Part shown: piece by piece, positions 27,063 to 36,136 of the stretch
How the letters are laid out: every line of letters starts with the position of its first letter
How positions within the stretch are numbered: position 1 is the first letter of the stretch
Assembly (NCBI GenBank): GCA_030528325.1
Contig: JAUMZD010000006.1
Location: 37,949 to 101,948, forward strand
Length of the DNA: 64,000 bases
Source of the DNA: Lautropia sp.
GTDB lineage: Bacteria > Pseudomonadota > Gammaproteobacteria > Burkholderiales > Burkholderiaceae_E
Reading direction: 5' to 3'
Notes under the pieces: generated by a model
The model's input: only the letters and a program-made list of their open reading frames with translations
Database searches by the model: none
Told to the model about the DNA's origin: nothing
Program-made: the position numbers and the translations under genes

Positions 27063-27692
27063 ATGCCCATGAACGAAACCCATATCCCTCCCAGCATCCA
27101 TCCTACGGCCGTCGTCGACGACGGTGCGCAGATCGGCCCTGGCACCAAGGTCTGGCACTGGGTTCATGTCAGTGCCGGAGCCGTGATCGGCGAGAACTGT
27201 TCGCTCGGCCAGAATGTATTCGTCGGCAACCGCGGGGTGCTCGGCAACAACGTTCGTATCCAGAACAACGTCTCGATCTATGACGATGTCACTCTCGAAG
27301 ACGACGTGTTCTGTGGCCCCAGCATGGTGTTCACGAACGTGATGAACCCGCGTGCGCATATCTCCCGAAAACACGAGTACCGGAAAACACTCGTCCGCCA
27401 GGGCGCCAGTATAGGCGCCAATGCCACGATCGTATGCGGCGTGGAAATTGGCCGTTACGCCATGATTGGCGCCGGCGCCGTCGTCACCCATGACGTGCCT
27501 GCCCATGCACTGATGACGGGCGTACCTGCACGACAGAATGGCTGGGTCTGCCAATGCGGCGTCAAGCTCCTCACGCCCAAGGAGCCAGCCGACTTACCGG
27601 GTTTTTCTGACGGAATTGCGGTAAATTGTTCAGAATGCAACACGGCTTACCGCGTTTCGGCCACCCGGTGTGACCCCGCCCAGCCGACATGA
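27063..27692 (+). CDS. wbpD: UDP-2-acetamido-3-amino-glucuronate N-acetyltransferase (WbpD/WlbB-like)
   Basis: A 209-residue left-handed beta-helix acetyltransferase of the hexapeptide-repeat family. Repeats such as [31 protein letters not shown] and [12 protein letters not shown] build the trimeric coil. A C-terminal cysteine pair and later cysteines (VCQCG, NCSEC) are also typical of WbpD homologues. It would acetylate the 3-amino group made by the WbpE-like enzyme encoded next. ATG at 27063 or 27069 are both possible, with no strong SD; in-frame sequence back to 26604 runs through the palindromic repeat and is not coding. Confidence 0.85.
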   Translation: MPMNETHIPPSIHPTAVVDDGAQIGPGTKVWHWVHVSAGAVIGENCSLGQNVFVGNRGVLGNNVRIQNNVSIYDDVTLEDDVFCGPSMVFTNVMNPRAHISRKHEYRKTLVRQGASIGANATIVCGVEIGRYAMIGAGAVVTHDVPAHALMTGVPARQNGWVCQCGVKLLTPKEPADLPGFSDGIAVNCSECNTAYRVSATRCDPAQPT

Positions 27693-27810
27693 ATCTGGTC
27701 TGAGCAAGGCTGTCGCTGTCTGCCCAGACCGTACACGAGGGATTCGCTGTTCCGTCACCCCTCGCTCATTGTCACGTCGCCGTCGTTCACCCAAGCCATC
27801 ACAGACAACC

Positions 27811-28941
27811 ATGCCCGCACCCGTTTCCGGCATCCATTTCATCGACCTGAAGCAACAATACCGCCGCCTCAAACCGGCCATCGACCAGAGAATACAGGCG
27901 GTTCTGGATCATGGCCAGTACATCATGGGGCCGGAAGTCGCTGAGCTGGAAGAGAAGCTGGCAGCCTTTGTCGGCGTGGATCATGCCGTAGGCGTCAGTG
28001 ACGGCACTGCCGCGCTGCAGATCGCCATGATGGCGCTGGGGATCGGCCCCGGTGATGAAGTGATCACCTCTCCCTTCACCTTCATCGCCTCTGCCGAAAC
28101 GATCAGTCTGCTAGGCGCCACCCCTGTCTTCGTCGATATCGACCCAGACAGCTGCAACCTCGATCCTTCCCGGCTAGAAGCTGCCATCACCGCGAAAACC
28201 CGTGCCATCATGCCGGTCAGCCTCTACGGCCAATGTGCCGACATGGAGGCCATCAACGAGATCGCAGCCCGCCATCAGCTGCCCGTCATCGAGGACGGCG
28301 CGCAGAGCTTCGGCGCAACCCGTCATGGCCGGCGCTCCGGCGCTCTGAGCACCATCGGATGCACCAGCTTCTTTCCCAGCAAGCCGCTGGGCTGCTATGG
28401 CGATGGCGGTGCCTGCTTCACCAGCGATGCCGATCTTGCCAGGAAGATGGCCGAGATCCGTGTACATGGTCAGTCAAAGCGTTATGTTCACACCACCATC
28501 GGACTGAACGGACGCCTCGATACCCTGCAGGCCGCCGTGCTTCTGGCCAAACTGGAGGCGTTTCCGCAGGAGGTACGCCAGCGGGCTGAAGCCGGTGATC
28601 GATACTCGGCGCTGATCCACAAGGTCGGACACCCTCACATCCGCACGGTACCTGTAACATCAGGAAACACCAGCGTCTTTGCCCAGTACACGGTGCGCGT
28701 GCCCAATCGGGCCCAGGTGATCGACGTACTGAAGGCCAACGGCATTCCCACGGCAGTCCATTATCCGGTCTGCCTTCACCAACAGCCCGTCTATGCCTCC
28801 ACGCATGCCGGTCTCAGCCTGCCCAACGCAGAAGCCGCAGCAGCGGAGGTTCTCAGCCTGCCCATGTACCCTGATCTGGCCCATGAGCTGCAGATCCGGA
28901 TCATTGAACACCTGATCGCCGCCGTAGACAGCACATTGTGA
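27811..28941 (+). CDS. wbpE: DegT/DnrJ/EryC1 aminotransferase (WbpE/WlbC-like)
   Basis: A 376-residue PLP-dependent sugar aminotransferase. Motifs are IHFIDLKQQYRRLK at the start, VGVSDGTAALQIAMMALG, EVITSPFTFIASAETI, IEDGAQSFGA and the PLP-lysine region SFFPSKPLGCYGDGG. In the WbpB/WbpE pair it aminates C3 of UDP-3-keto-GlcNAcA using glutamate. I start at the ATG at 27811; the frame extends 47 codons upstream, overlapping the acetyltransferase gene end, without family resemblance. The stop overlaps the flippase start (GTGA). Next to WbpD it forms the core of a diacetamido-uronate pathway. Confidence 0.88.
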   Translation: MPAPVSGIHFIDLKQQYRRLKPAIDQRIQAVLDHGQYIMGPEVAELEEKLAAFVGVDHAVGVSDGTAALQIAMMALGIGPGDEVITSPFTFIASAETISLLGATPVFVDIDPDSCNLDPSRLEAAITAKTRAIMPVSLYGQCADMEAINEIAARHQLPVIEDGAQSFGATRHGRRSGALSTIGCTSFFPSKPLGCYGDGGACFTSDADLARKMAEIRVHGQSKRYVHTTIGLNGRLDTLQAAVLLAKLEAFPQEVRQRAEAGDRYSALIHKVGHPHIRTVPVTSGNTSVFAQYTVRVPNRAQVIDVLKANGIPTAVHYPVCLHQQPVYASTHAGLSLPNAEAAAAEVLSLPMYPDLAHELQIRIIEHLIAAVDSTL

Positions 28942-30254
28942 GCGACAAGACCTCTCTCACATCCGAGCCGGCCTCCGGTCCCGTACAGGCATCTTCGCCA
29001 ACCTACCTGCGCTCGGTTCTGAAGGTGCTGGGTGGCAGCGCCACTGCGCAGGCCATCCCGATCCTGATGATGCTGCTGCTGACACGTCTGGTCAGCGTGG
29101 ACATCCTCGGCGTCTTTGCCATCTGGCAAAGCGTGATCTACATCGCTCTGGTGCTGGCAACGGCCCGGATGGATATCCTGCTCGTTTCACTGCCGCATCC
29201 CGCAGACCGGCTTCTCGCCTTCCGGATCGGCATGAGCAGCAGCCTGCTGGTCGGAGGACTGCTCTCGCTTCTGGCCGCTACCGCTACAGGGTTCATCCAG
29301 ACGAAACTGCCCGGCTGGGATCTGTCCGCCTCCCTCCTTCTGGGCCTCGGCGTGTGTGCGCTGGCCATGCAGACCCTCTGGCTTGCTCGCGCCATTGCCA
29401 CCGGTGCCTTCGGTACGCTCAACCGTATCCGCATCACCTCTGCCGGACTGACCGCGCTGCTGCAGATGGTTCTGCTCTGGTACCACCCCAGTGCCATGAT
29501 GCTGATGCTGGGTTTCGTCATCGGCACCAGCTGCGGCAGTCTTGCCGGTTGGTCAAGCCTCACACGCCGGCAAGACGGCTCACAGCCTGACGCCCCCCCC
29601 CATGACGCCAGCCTTTCCGCGCCCGCGACGGACTATCGAGATCTGCTCCGCCAGCATGGTCGCACACCGATGATTGCCCTGCCGGCAGCCCTGATCAACA
29701 CGATTGCGCAGCAGATCCCTCTGATGCTGACGGGCGTACGCTTTGGAGAAGAGGCCGCCGGTTTTCTGGGCATTGCATGGAGAACCATATCGGCTCCCAT
29801 GTCCATCATCTCGAACTCGGCACTCGACGTGTTCAAGAAGAGTGCCACCGACGAATACAATGAGACTGGCCAGTGCCGTTCCGCCTATCTCCAGACACTG
29901 CGGCTGCTGGCCTTTCTGGCAATCTTCCCGTCGCTCATCCTGTTCATCTGGGGCCCCTCGCTGTTTGCCATCGCTTTCGGCGAACAATACCGGACAGCAG
30001 GCGAGATCACCCAGATTTTTGCTCCGTTGCTGTACTTGCGCTTCTTTGCCAGCCCGCTTGGCTATACCTTTCTCATCGTACGCCGACCCAAGGTTGAGCT
30101 GTGGTGGCAAATCGGTCTGTTGTTCATGAGCCTGGCTGTTTTCGTGATACCACAGACCGCCATGACGGCCTTCAAGGCATTTTCGGCAGGCTACGCCAGC
30201 ATGTACGTGATCTATCTGATTCTGCAGTGGCAAGCCGCGAACGCAAGACGGTGA
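28938..30254 (+). CDS. Polysaccharide flippase (Wzx), copy 3
   Basis: A 438-residue protein with about 12 hydrophobic spans; GSATAQAIPILMMLLLTRL near residue 35 and LVSVDILGVFAIWQS match the lipopolysaccharide flippase start pattern. The start is GTG at 28938, overlapping the aminotransferase stop by 4 bp, which argues for translational coupling. It probably exports the repeat unit containing the diacetamido-uronate made by the two preceding enzymes. A short Ser/Pro-rich cytoplasmic N-terminus precedes the first span. Confidence 0.82.
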   Translation: MSDKTSLTSEPASGPVQASSPTYLRSVLKVLGGSATAQAIPILMMLLLTRLVSVDILGVFAIWQSVIYIALVLATARMDILLVSLPHPADRLLAFRIGMSSSLLVGGLLSLLAATATGFIQTKLPGWDLSASLLLGLGVCALAMQTLWLARAIATGAFGTLNRIRITSAGLTALLQMVLLWYHPSAMMLMLGFVIGTSCGSLAGWSSLTRRQDGSQPDAPPHDASLSAPATDYRDLLRQHGRTPMIALPAALINTIAQQIPLMLTGVRFGEEAAGFLGIAWRTISAPMSIISNSALDVFKKSATDEYNETGQCRSAYLQTLRLLAFLAIFPSLILFIWGPSLFAIAFGEQYRTAGEITQIFAPLLYLRFFASPLGYTFLIVRRPKVELWWQIGLLFMSLAVFVIPQTAMTAFKAFSAGYASMYVIYLILQWQAANARR

Positions 30255-30351
30255 CACCAGCGCCTCACCGATTGCCATCGAGATCGGGAGGCCACGACGA
30301 CGACCCCTTCGTATTCAACAACACGACTGAAGCAAGGACATTCAACGCAAT

Positions 30352-31599
30352 ATGGCGGGCATCTCCCTAAATAACGTCCGACAGACACAGGACACGCTGT
30401 TTGCAGCGCTTGGCTATGGCAGCCGGCCCATGCCGGGTTCGCAGCTGTCCGTATGGCTTACCGGTGCTGCCGTCATCTTCTACTTCGGGCTACTGCCCAT
30501 CCTCTGGCAGGAACTGTCCAGCGTACCCAGCATCGTCTGGACGGGGGCAGCCGCATCACTGCTCTGGCTGGCAGCCATTGCCGCACGCCACAGCAGCATT
30601 TCACTGCGAAATGTCACAACCTGTACCCTGGTCTTCTGCCTGAGCTATCCCCTGTTCGGCTGGATCAGCTACAAGGCGTGGGGACAATACAGCAGCGAAC
30701 GGGAAGCCCTGCTGTTGCAATGCATTCCAATCATGCTGCTGGGCCTGGCCCTGTACCTGAACGGGGCAGCCACACGCAGCCATCGCATCTACCGTGCGCT
30801 GTGGGCTGCCTGGGCCATCATCATCTGCTATGTGGCGATCAACGCCCGGAATCTCGACCCTCGCAGCCTCTACGAATCAACGCTCGAAACAGGCACCCGA
30901 CTGAACTACCAGCAGATGGGCGATGCCTTCGCCATCTGCTGCGCGATCCTCGCGCCGCGCATCCGACAGCCTCTGCTTCAGTGGGTTTTCATCGCTATCT
31001 CGATCGGCGTCATGTTCATCATCCCCTCACGCAGCGCTGCCTTCTTCGGCGCCGTGGCCCTCATGAGCGTACCGGTTCTGTTCGGCAACATGTTCATTCG
31101 TACGTCCATCGTGCTGCTCGGCATCAGCATCTTCTTCGGCTACGAAAGCGGCCTGTTCGCCCAGTGGTTCGAAGGCAGCCGCTTCGAATCGGCCCTGACC
31201 CCCGGCGGAGAAGACGGTTCCTGGAACATCCGTCAGGAGATCATGGAATACGGTATGGCGCTGCTCATCAGCAAACCGTTCACCGGCGAGTGGGCATTCC
31301 AGCTGAGCGAGCTCAAATTCGCCGGTTATTACGTTCACAACGCGCTGGATGTCTGGGCACAGGCCGGCATCATTCCATTCCTCATCTTCATGGGCATCTG
31401 GGGCTATCTGCTCATCGGGCTACTCAATGGCCTGGCTCGCTGGCCACGTCTCGCCAAGGAAGCGTTACCCGTCCTCATTTTTGCAGCCCTATCCTGGTCC
31501 CTTTCACGCAATATCGGCTTCGTGGCCCTCTTCTTCTGTCTGGGCTTCGCCTCCGCCACCCTGGCGCAGGCACGCTATGGCAGCCGTCGTGTCCGCTGA
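30352..31599 (+). CDS. O-antigen ligase / Wzy-type polymerase, copy 3
   Basis: A 415-residue protein with about 10-11 hydrophobic spans. A large periplasmic loop includes RFESALTPGGEDGSWNIRQE and YYVHNALDVWAQAGIIPF, the RxxxW/HN-type pattern of the O-antigen polymerase family. It lies 97 bp after the third flippase and 60 bp before a deacetylase gene, all on the plus strand. It most likely polymerises the block 3 repeat unit. Confidence 0.78.
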   Translation: MAGISLNNVRQTQDTLFAALGYGSRPMPGSQLSVWLTGAAVIFYFGLLPILWQELSSVPSIVWTGAAASLLWLAAIAARHSSISLRNVTTCTLVFCLSYPLFGWISYKAWGQYSSEREALLLQCIPIMLLGLALYLNGAATRSHRIYRALWAAWAIIICYVAINARNLDPRSLYESTLETGTRLNYQQMGDAFAICCAILAPRIRQPLLQWVFIAISIGVMFIIPSRSAAFFGAVALMSVPVLFGNMFIRTSIVLLGISIFFGYESGLFAQWFEGSRFESALTPGGEDGSWNIRQEIMEYGMALLISKPFTGEWAFQLSELKFAGYYVHNALDVWAQAGIIPFLIFMGIWGYLLIGLLNGLARWPRLAKEALPVLIFAALSWSLSRNIGFVALFFCLGFASATLAQARYGSRRVR

Positions 31600-31659
31600 T
31601 ACCGGCACACGAAAGAGAATTGCAGCCCGGACAGGAATACAGGCAATCCACGCAAATCA

Positions 31660-32493
31660 ATGGGACAAGAGATGATTGGTGCACGATCACGACGGCTTGG
31701 CTGGCGATTGTACGAAGAGCTGTGGCAGCCATCGCGTCTCGACGATTACCGGCGCCTGCTGCAAACGGCGCGCCATCGCGACTATGAAGTCATCGACAAT
31801 GAACAATGGTTGACGATGATCCGTGAGCACGCTGTCATGCCCGGGCGGAAAATCCTGGTCATGCGGCATGACATCGACACGGATCCCCGTCTGGCACTCG
31901 ACTGGCATCGGATAGAAAGTGACCTCGGCTGTCGCGCGAGCTATTTCTTTCGCCAAAGCACGGCTGACGTCGACGTCATCGGGCAACTCGCCGATGCGGG
32001 TGTGCATGTCAGCTACCACTTTGAAGAGCTTGCAACGATTGCCAAACAGAGGCGCCTCAGAACACCTGCCGCTGTCGAAGCAGCGATGCCCGACATCCAG
32101 GCAGCCTTCGCCCGAAACCTGGAGGACTGGCGCAAGCGCTTCAAGCTGCCTCTGGACATCGTCTGCTCACACGGCGACTGGATGAATCGTTACCTGAAAA
32201 TTTCCAACTGGCAGCTGCTGAAGGATCAGGCTCTGCGCGAGCGTCTGGGCATCCGAAGCGAGTGTTATGACGACGAGGTCATGAAACCGTTTGCCGCCTA
32301 CATTTCGGATCATACTCCGCCAGATTTCTGGATACGTGGAGAGCCTTTCTCGCTGCTCGAAACCAATACCACTCCCCTGGGCATACTGACCCACCCCAAA
32401 TGCTGGCGGGTCAACCGCGTCTCCAACCTGAGGGAGCTGACGACGCGAATCCATGAAGCCCTGCAATTCAAACTCGGAAGAGGCTGGCAATGA
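31660..32493 (+). CDS. Polysaccharide deacetylase-like (NodB-type) protein
   Basis: A 277-residue protein. LVMRHDIDTDP carries the His-Asp-x-Asp metal site of carbohydrate esterase family 4; VSYHFEELA and VCSHGDWMNRY may supply other ligands. No signal peptide is seen, so it probably acts in the cytoplasm on a nucleotide- or lipid-linked sugar, an inference. Similar proteins of LPS loci are annotated as polysaccharide deacetylase-like. It overlaps the following GT4 start by 4 bp (ATGA). An ATG five codons in (MIGARS) is an alternative start. Confidence 0.75.
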   Translation: MGQEMIGARSRRLGWRLYEELWQPSRLDDYRRLLQTARHRDYEVIDNEQWLTMIREHAVMPGRKILVMRHDIDTDPRLALDWHRIESDLGCRASYFFRQSTADVDVIGQLADAGVHVSYHFEELATIAKQRRLRTPAAVEAAMPDIQAAFARNLEDWRKRFKLPLDIVCSHGDWMNRYLKISNWQLLKDQALRERLGIRSECYDDEVMKPFAAYISDHTPPDFWIRGEPFSLLETNTTPLGILTHPKCWRVNRVSNLRELTTRIHEALQFKLGRGWQ

Positions 32494-33644
32494 ACAAGCC
32501 CAAGATCTGCCACGTATCCACCGTACACCGCGGTGTCGAAATCCGCATCATCCGCAAGGAACTGGTCTCACTGGCCGAAGCCGGATACGATGCCCACGCC
32601 ATCCTCTCCGCCACGCCAGCCGAAGTCGCCGAGGCTCGGCAGCTCGGCATCACGATCCATCCGCTGCCCGAAAGCCAGGAAAACCACCGCTTCGCACGGA
32701 TGACCAGCAAGATGTACACCGCCTGGAAACGCTGCCGGGAGGTCGATGCCGATCTCTACCACTTCCATGATCCGGAACTGATCCCTTTCGGACTGCTGCT
32801 CAAGTGCTTCGGCTACCGGGTCGTGATGGATGTGCATGAAGATCTGGCCAACCAGATTCTGACCAAACACTGGATTCCCCCCTGGGCACGCCGTATGGTG
32901 GCCCGCCTGTCGCGCACGGCGGAGCGTATCGGCGCCCGTTTCTTTGATGGCGTGGTCACAGCCACGCCCCGCCAGGCGGCCTTTTTCGAGGATGTGGCAA
33001 AACGGGTCGTGGTGGCCCACAATTACCCCTTATTGCACGAGCTGACGCTGCCGGCTACCGAAAACGGCGATCACGATAACCAGCCGACAGCGCCGCGCCC
33101 GAACACCCATGTCGCCTATATCGGCGCCATTACCCGTATCCGAGGCATCAATGAAACGTTGCAGGCCATCGAAAAAGCCGATGTCAAGCTGCTTCTGGCT
33201 GGGACGTTCAGAAATGACAAGGAGCGGCAAGAGGCGATGTCACTGCCCGGGTGGTCTCGCGTCGAGGACATCGGCTGGGTCAGCCGCAAGGAAGTGGCGC
33301 AGATCCTGAAACGCAGTTTTGCCGGCATGTGCATTCTGCATCCCACATCCAGTCATCTCAATTCCGAACCGATCAAACTGTTTGAATACATGGCGGCTGG
33401 TATCCCTGGCATTGTGTCGTCGATTCCGGACTGGGTACATTACGTCGAAAAACACAACACGGGTATCTGCGTCGATCCGATGGACATCGATGCCATTGCG
33501 CAAGCCATCATCACCTTGCGGGACAATCCGGACATGGCCGCAGAGATGGGCCGGAACGGCCAGCGAGCCGTGCTCGAACATTACAACTGGAGCCCCCAAG
33601 GCGAAAAACTGAAAATACTGTATCAACAGATACTGGGGGTCTGA
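32490..33644 (+). CDS. Glycosyltransferase family 4 (WlbE-like)
   Basis: A 384-residue GT4 enzyme. Its N-terminal half begins KICHVSTVHRGVEIRIIRKE and contains YHFHDPELIPFGLLLK and VVMDVHEDLANQ, the pattern of the WlbE/WbpH-like subfamily often paired with WlbB-C-D genes. The C-terminal donor site region includes VAYIGAITRIRGI, CILHPTSSHLNSEPIKLFEY and MAAGIPGIVSS. It ends the rightward wbpD-wbpE operon, followed 67 bp later by a strong terminator. A diacetamido-uronate donor is plausible from context. Confidence 0.87.
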   Translation: MNKPKICHVSTVHRGVEIRIIRKELVSLAEAGYDAHAILSATPAEVAEARQLGITIHPLPESQENHRFARMTSKMYTAWKRCREVDADLYHFHDPELIPFGLLLKCFGYRVVMDVHEDLANQILTKHWIPPWARRMVARLSRTAERIGARFFDGVVTATPRQAAFFEDVAKRVVVAHNYPLLHELTLPATENGDHDNQPTAPRPNTHVAYIGAITRIRGINETLQAIEKADVKLLLAGTFRNDKERQEAMSLPGWSRVEDIGWVSRKEVAQILKRSFAGMCILHPTSSHLNSEPIKLFEYMAAGIPGIVSSIPDWVHYVEKHNTGICVDPMDIDAIAQAIITLRDNPDMAAEMGRNGQRAVLEHYNWSPQGEKLKILYQQILGV

Positions 33645-33710
33645 AGAGTACCCTTAAGGGCGTAACCATACTAACATTTTTTTTCAACCATTGAGGATGG
33701 TTGCATGTAT

Positions 33711-33752
33711 AAAGAGCGGGCTGCCTCGCGATGGGGCCAGCCCGCTCTTTTT
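33711..33752 (+). terminator. Intrinsic terminator of the wbpD-GT4 operon
   Basis: AAAGAGCGGGCTG (33711-33723) pairs with CAGCCCGCTCTTT (33738-33750), a perfect 13-bp stem with a 14-nt loop, followed by more T. A smaller AACCAT/ATGGTT hairpin lies just before it. Confidence 0.9.
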
Positions 33753-33830
33753 GCATGGACAGACGCCTTTTGTCGGCTGCTGATCACCGTCTGCCGAGAC
33801 GTTGTTTTAACACAACACCCTGGCAGACAT

Positions 33831-33865
33831 ACACTGAATTCGTGACTTTCTTCACGCTTCAGTGT
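33831..33865. other. Strong stem-loop upstream of lipoprotein 1
   Basis: ACACTGAA (33831-33838) pairs with TTCAGTGT (33858-33865), and inside it CGTGA (33841-33845) pairs with TCACG (33852-33856) around a CTTTCT loop. It sits in the 168-bp gap between the operon terminator and the lipoprotein gene, with no T-run, so it may be a leader structure or an operator. Confidence 0.5.
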
Positions 33866-33920
33866 CTCCGCACAGCCTGTAGCAGCTTATCTCCTACTGC
33901 TCTCAGATCGTCTGCCCATC

Positions 33921-35717
33921 ATGTCAGGTTCATTTCCTCGCCCACTTTATTCTGGGGCTAATCATGAATTGGCCCATTCACGTATGCTGACCAGCTGTCT
34001 GTTCATTTCCCTTGCCCTGAGCGCCTGCGGTGGTCATGGTGAGCTGGGAGAGCCCTCTGTCAGTCAAGCTGACGACGCGGAAACCGTCATCCCGAGCTAT
34101 CTGATCACCTCAGCCAGTGATGTGGCGGATGCAATCAGCGATGCACCAGTGCCATTGTTCGAGAACATCGATACGGCAACTCTCACCCTGAGGCCCCTGA
34201 GTTCAGCAGGCGTGGCTCAGGACGACATTCAGACGGACATCGTATCCCGAATGAGTCATGGACGCCTGCTCAAGCAGCCTGTCCCCTGGTTCATTCCCAG
34301 TGCCATGCCATCGAGCATGTGGCGCCACCTGGCCATGCCGTCCAGCAGCAGGCCGTCTGCGAGCGAGGATACACGCCCAGCAACTGACGGCTGGACATCC
34401 GCAGGGGGCTCATCTTCCACTGCCGCCTCCCACCCCACGGACAATGGCTCCGGGCAAACTCACGCCGGCACGCCCCCGACTGCCGCCGGGAACACCAGCC
34501 CGGCGCCGCGTGGAGGCTCCCGGCTCGTCATGCCCACAAGTGAGGGCTTCAGTGTGACCGCCCCCGAATTCAAACGCCTGTACGGCCCGGGGATTTTCAA
34601 CCAGAACGCCCTGGCCAATACCATTGTCGGCACTTACCACAATCGGGAAAGGATTGTCTCGAACCGTTTTCTGGCCACGACGGGTGGCTACGTGACAACT
34701 GCCCGTCTCTACTGGCAGACCGGACTGGGCTACGCGGCAGGTCATGGTGGCACCATCCAGTTGAAGTTACTGCCGGACGACGGCAGCTCGGATCATCTGC
34801 CAGACCTCAATGCCAGACCGCTGGCGACCGCCGTCTATCATCCACGCCTGACACCAGGAGAAAAAAGATCTCTTTTCCCGGAAATCCGCTTTCACGAAAG
34901 CCATCAGGCCATTCAAGCCGGCAAGATCTACCATCTCGTGATCGAGAACATCGATGCGAGGGCCAATGAGAATTTCATCAGCAGCAACAATGCCATCACG
35001 CACAACGGAAATGGACGTCCTTCGCGCTGGCTGAACACCAGAGACTGGTCCACACTGTCCGGAACGCGCCCCCGTGGCACGACATCACAGTACAAATGGG
35101 TCAATCTGACGGAAAAGGGCTCCAGTGGAAATTATTTTTCTCCCATCCTTCAGCTCAATATGTCCAATGGGCAGAGCCTCGGCAACTCCGACATGGAAGG
35201 AGGCAGCGTCGATCCCAAACTGGTGTTCACCTCGAACAGCCATACTCCGGTTCGCGAGCGCTTCACCCCTTCAAGCGTCAAGCAGATAACCGGCTTCTCC
35301 ATTGCAACGGCAGCTTCGGTAGGTGGTTCCCTCAAATGGCGAATCATGCACAATCGTACTGAGCTGGCCAGCGGTACCATTCGTCAACCACGCCCGAATT
35401 ACACGCCACTGAAACTGAATTCCGGCCCCATGCTGGCCAGGATGCACTGGTACGACATAGAAATTCCCGACGGGAAGACCCTGACCCTCAGACCAGGCCA
35501 ATCGTATGATCTGGAATTCACGCCCGAAGGCATCAGTACCTGGAAGTTTGCAGGACACCGCAATGGCGCTGCCTACGGTTTCAAATGGCCTGCAGCCTTT
35601 ACCGAATCACAGGCCCAGCACTGGTATAACGGTAACTGGATCAACACCTATCACTGGGACTACAAGAGCTCCAGAACCGGTGCCAACTGGCCAGTCGTGC
35701 TTCATCTGGCCCCCTGA
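33921..35717 (+). CDS. Novel lipoprotein with two beta-sandwich-like domains, paralogue 1
   Basis: A 598-residue protein not assigned to any family I recognise. A lipobox (FISLALSAC, then GG) near residue 36 marks a lipoprotein. A long Ser/Pro/Thr-rich linker (about residues 110-200) leads to a first domain (RLYGPGIFNQNALANTI, RFLATTGGYVTTARLYW, IYHLVIEN). A second follows (SVDPKL, RERFTPSS, TGFSIATAA, WRIMHNRTELA), ending in VVLHLAP. Both domains look like lectin- or DUF4082-like beta sandwiches by eye. The start is uncertain: ATG 33921 or ATG 33984, neither with a strong SD. It is followed 419 bp later by a close paralogue. Binding or anchoring of polysaccharide is only an inference. Confidence 0.75.
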   Translation: MSGSFPRPLYSGANHELAHSRMLTSCLFISLALSACGGHGELGEPSVSQADDAETVIPSYLITSASDVADAISDAPVPLFENIDTATLTLRPLSSAGVAQDDIQTDIVSRMSHGRLLKQPVPWFIPSAMPSSMWRHLAMPSSSRPSASEDTRPATDGWTSAGGSSSTAASHPTDNGSGQTHAGTPPTAAGNTSPAPRGGSRLVMPTSEGFSVTAPEFKRLYGPGIFNQNALANTIVGTYHNRERIVSNRFLATTGGYVTTARLYWQTGLGYAAGHGGTIQLKLLPDDGSSDHLPDLNARPLATAVYHPRLTPGEKRSLFPEIRFHESHQAIQAGKIYHLVIENIDARANENFISSNNAITHNGNGRPSRWLNTRDWSTLSGTRPRGTTSQYKWVNLTEKGSSGNYFSPILQLNMSNGQSLGNSDMEGGSVDPKLVFTSNSHTPVRERFTPSSVKQITGFSIATAASVGGSLKWRIMHNRTELASGTIRQPRPNYTPLKLNSGPMLARMHWYDIEIPDGKTLTLRPGQSYDLEFTPEGISTWKFAGHRNGAAYGFKWPAAFTESQAQHWYNGNWINTYHWDYKSSRTGANWPVVLHLAP

Positions 35718-36136
35718 ACAGGGCAACTCTGACTGATCGCGCCAATATCCGCATGGCCTGACGCCACTCAGTGCCATGCGCCCGAAATACGGAGACAACA
35801 GCGTCCGCTCAACGCGCCGCTCCACCAGCCATCCGAAGGGCGCCATCCCGCAATTCCCCATTGGCATCCGGGATGCCGGCCTGCTCGTACACCTCGCGCC
35901 AGGACGGCCTGCGCTCCCTCATCCTTTTCCTCTCGACCGACGCTCTGCCCTGCGGCGTGGCCTCTGGCGGCAACCCCCTGTCAGACACCTTCATGGGCAA
36001 TAACCGGAAACAGGAACAACCCGGCGATCTCGAAGCGATGATCACATGTCGGAATTTTTAACAAAGATGCAAATTTCTACGAGTAGAATGCGCGCTTTTC
36101 GATAACCCTTGACGATACCGACAGGAGGAACTGGTT
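35718..36136. other. Intergenic gap between the two paralogous lipoproteins
   Basis: 419 bp with no convincing gene; the short open frames on both strands have no recognisable features. The last ~80 bp (36050-36095) turn AT-rich (GGAATTTTTAACAAAGATGCAAATTTC, then TAGAAT at about 36084) and probably hold the promoter of the second lipoprotein. A good -35/-10 pair could not be fixed. Confidence 0.35.

Noticed and set aside
35771..36061. Small open frames between the two lipoprotein genes
   Set aside because: No start signal, motif or similarity; probably non-coding.
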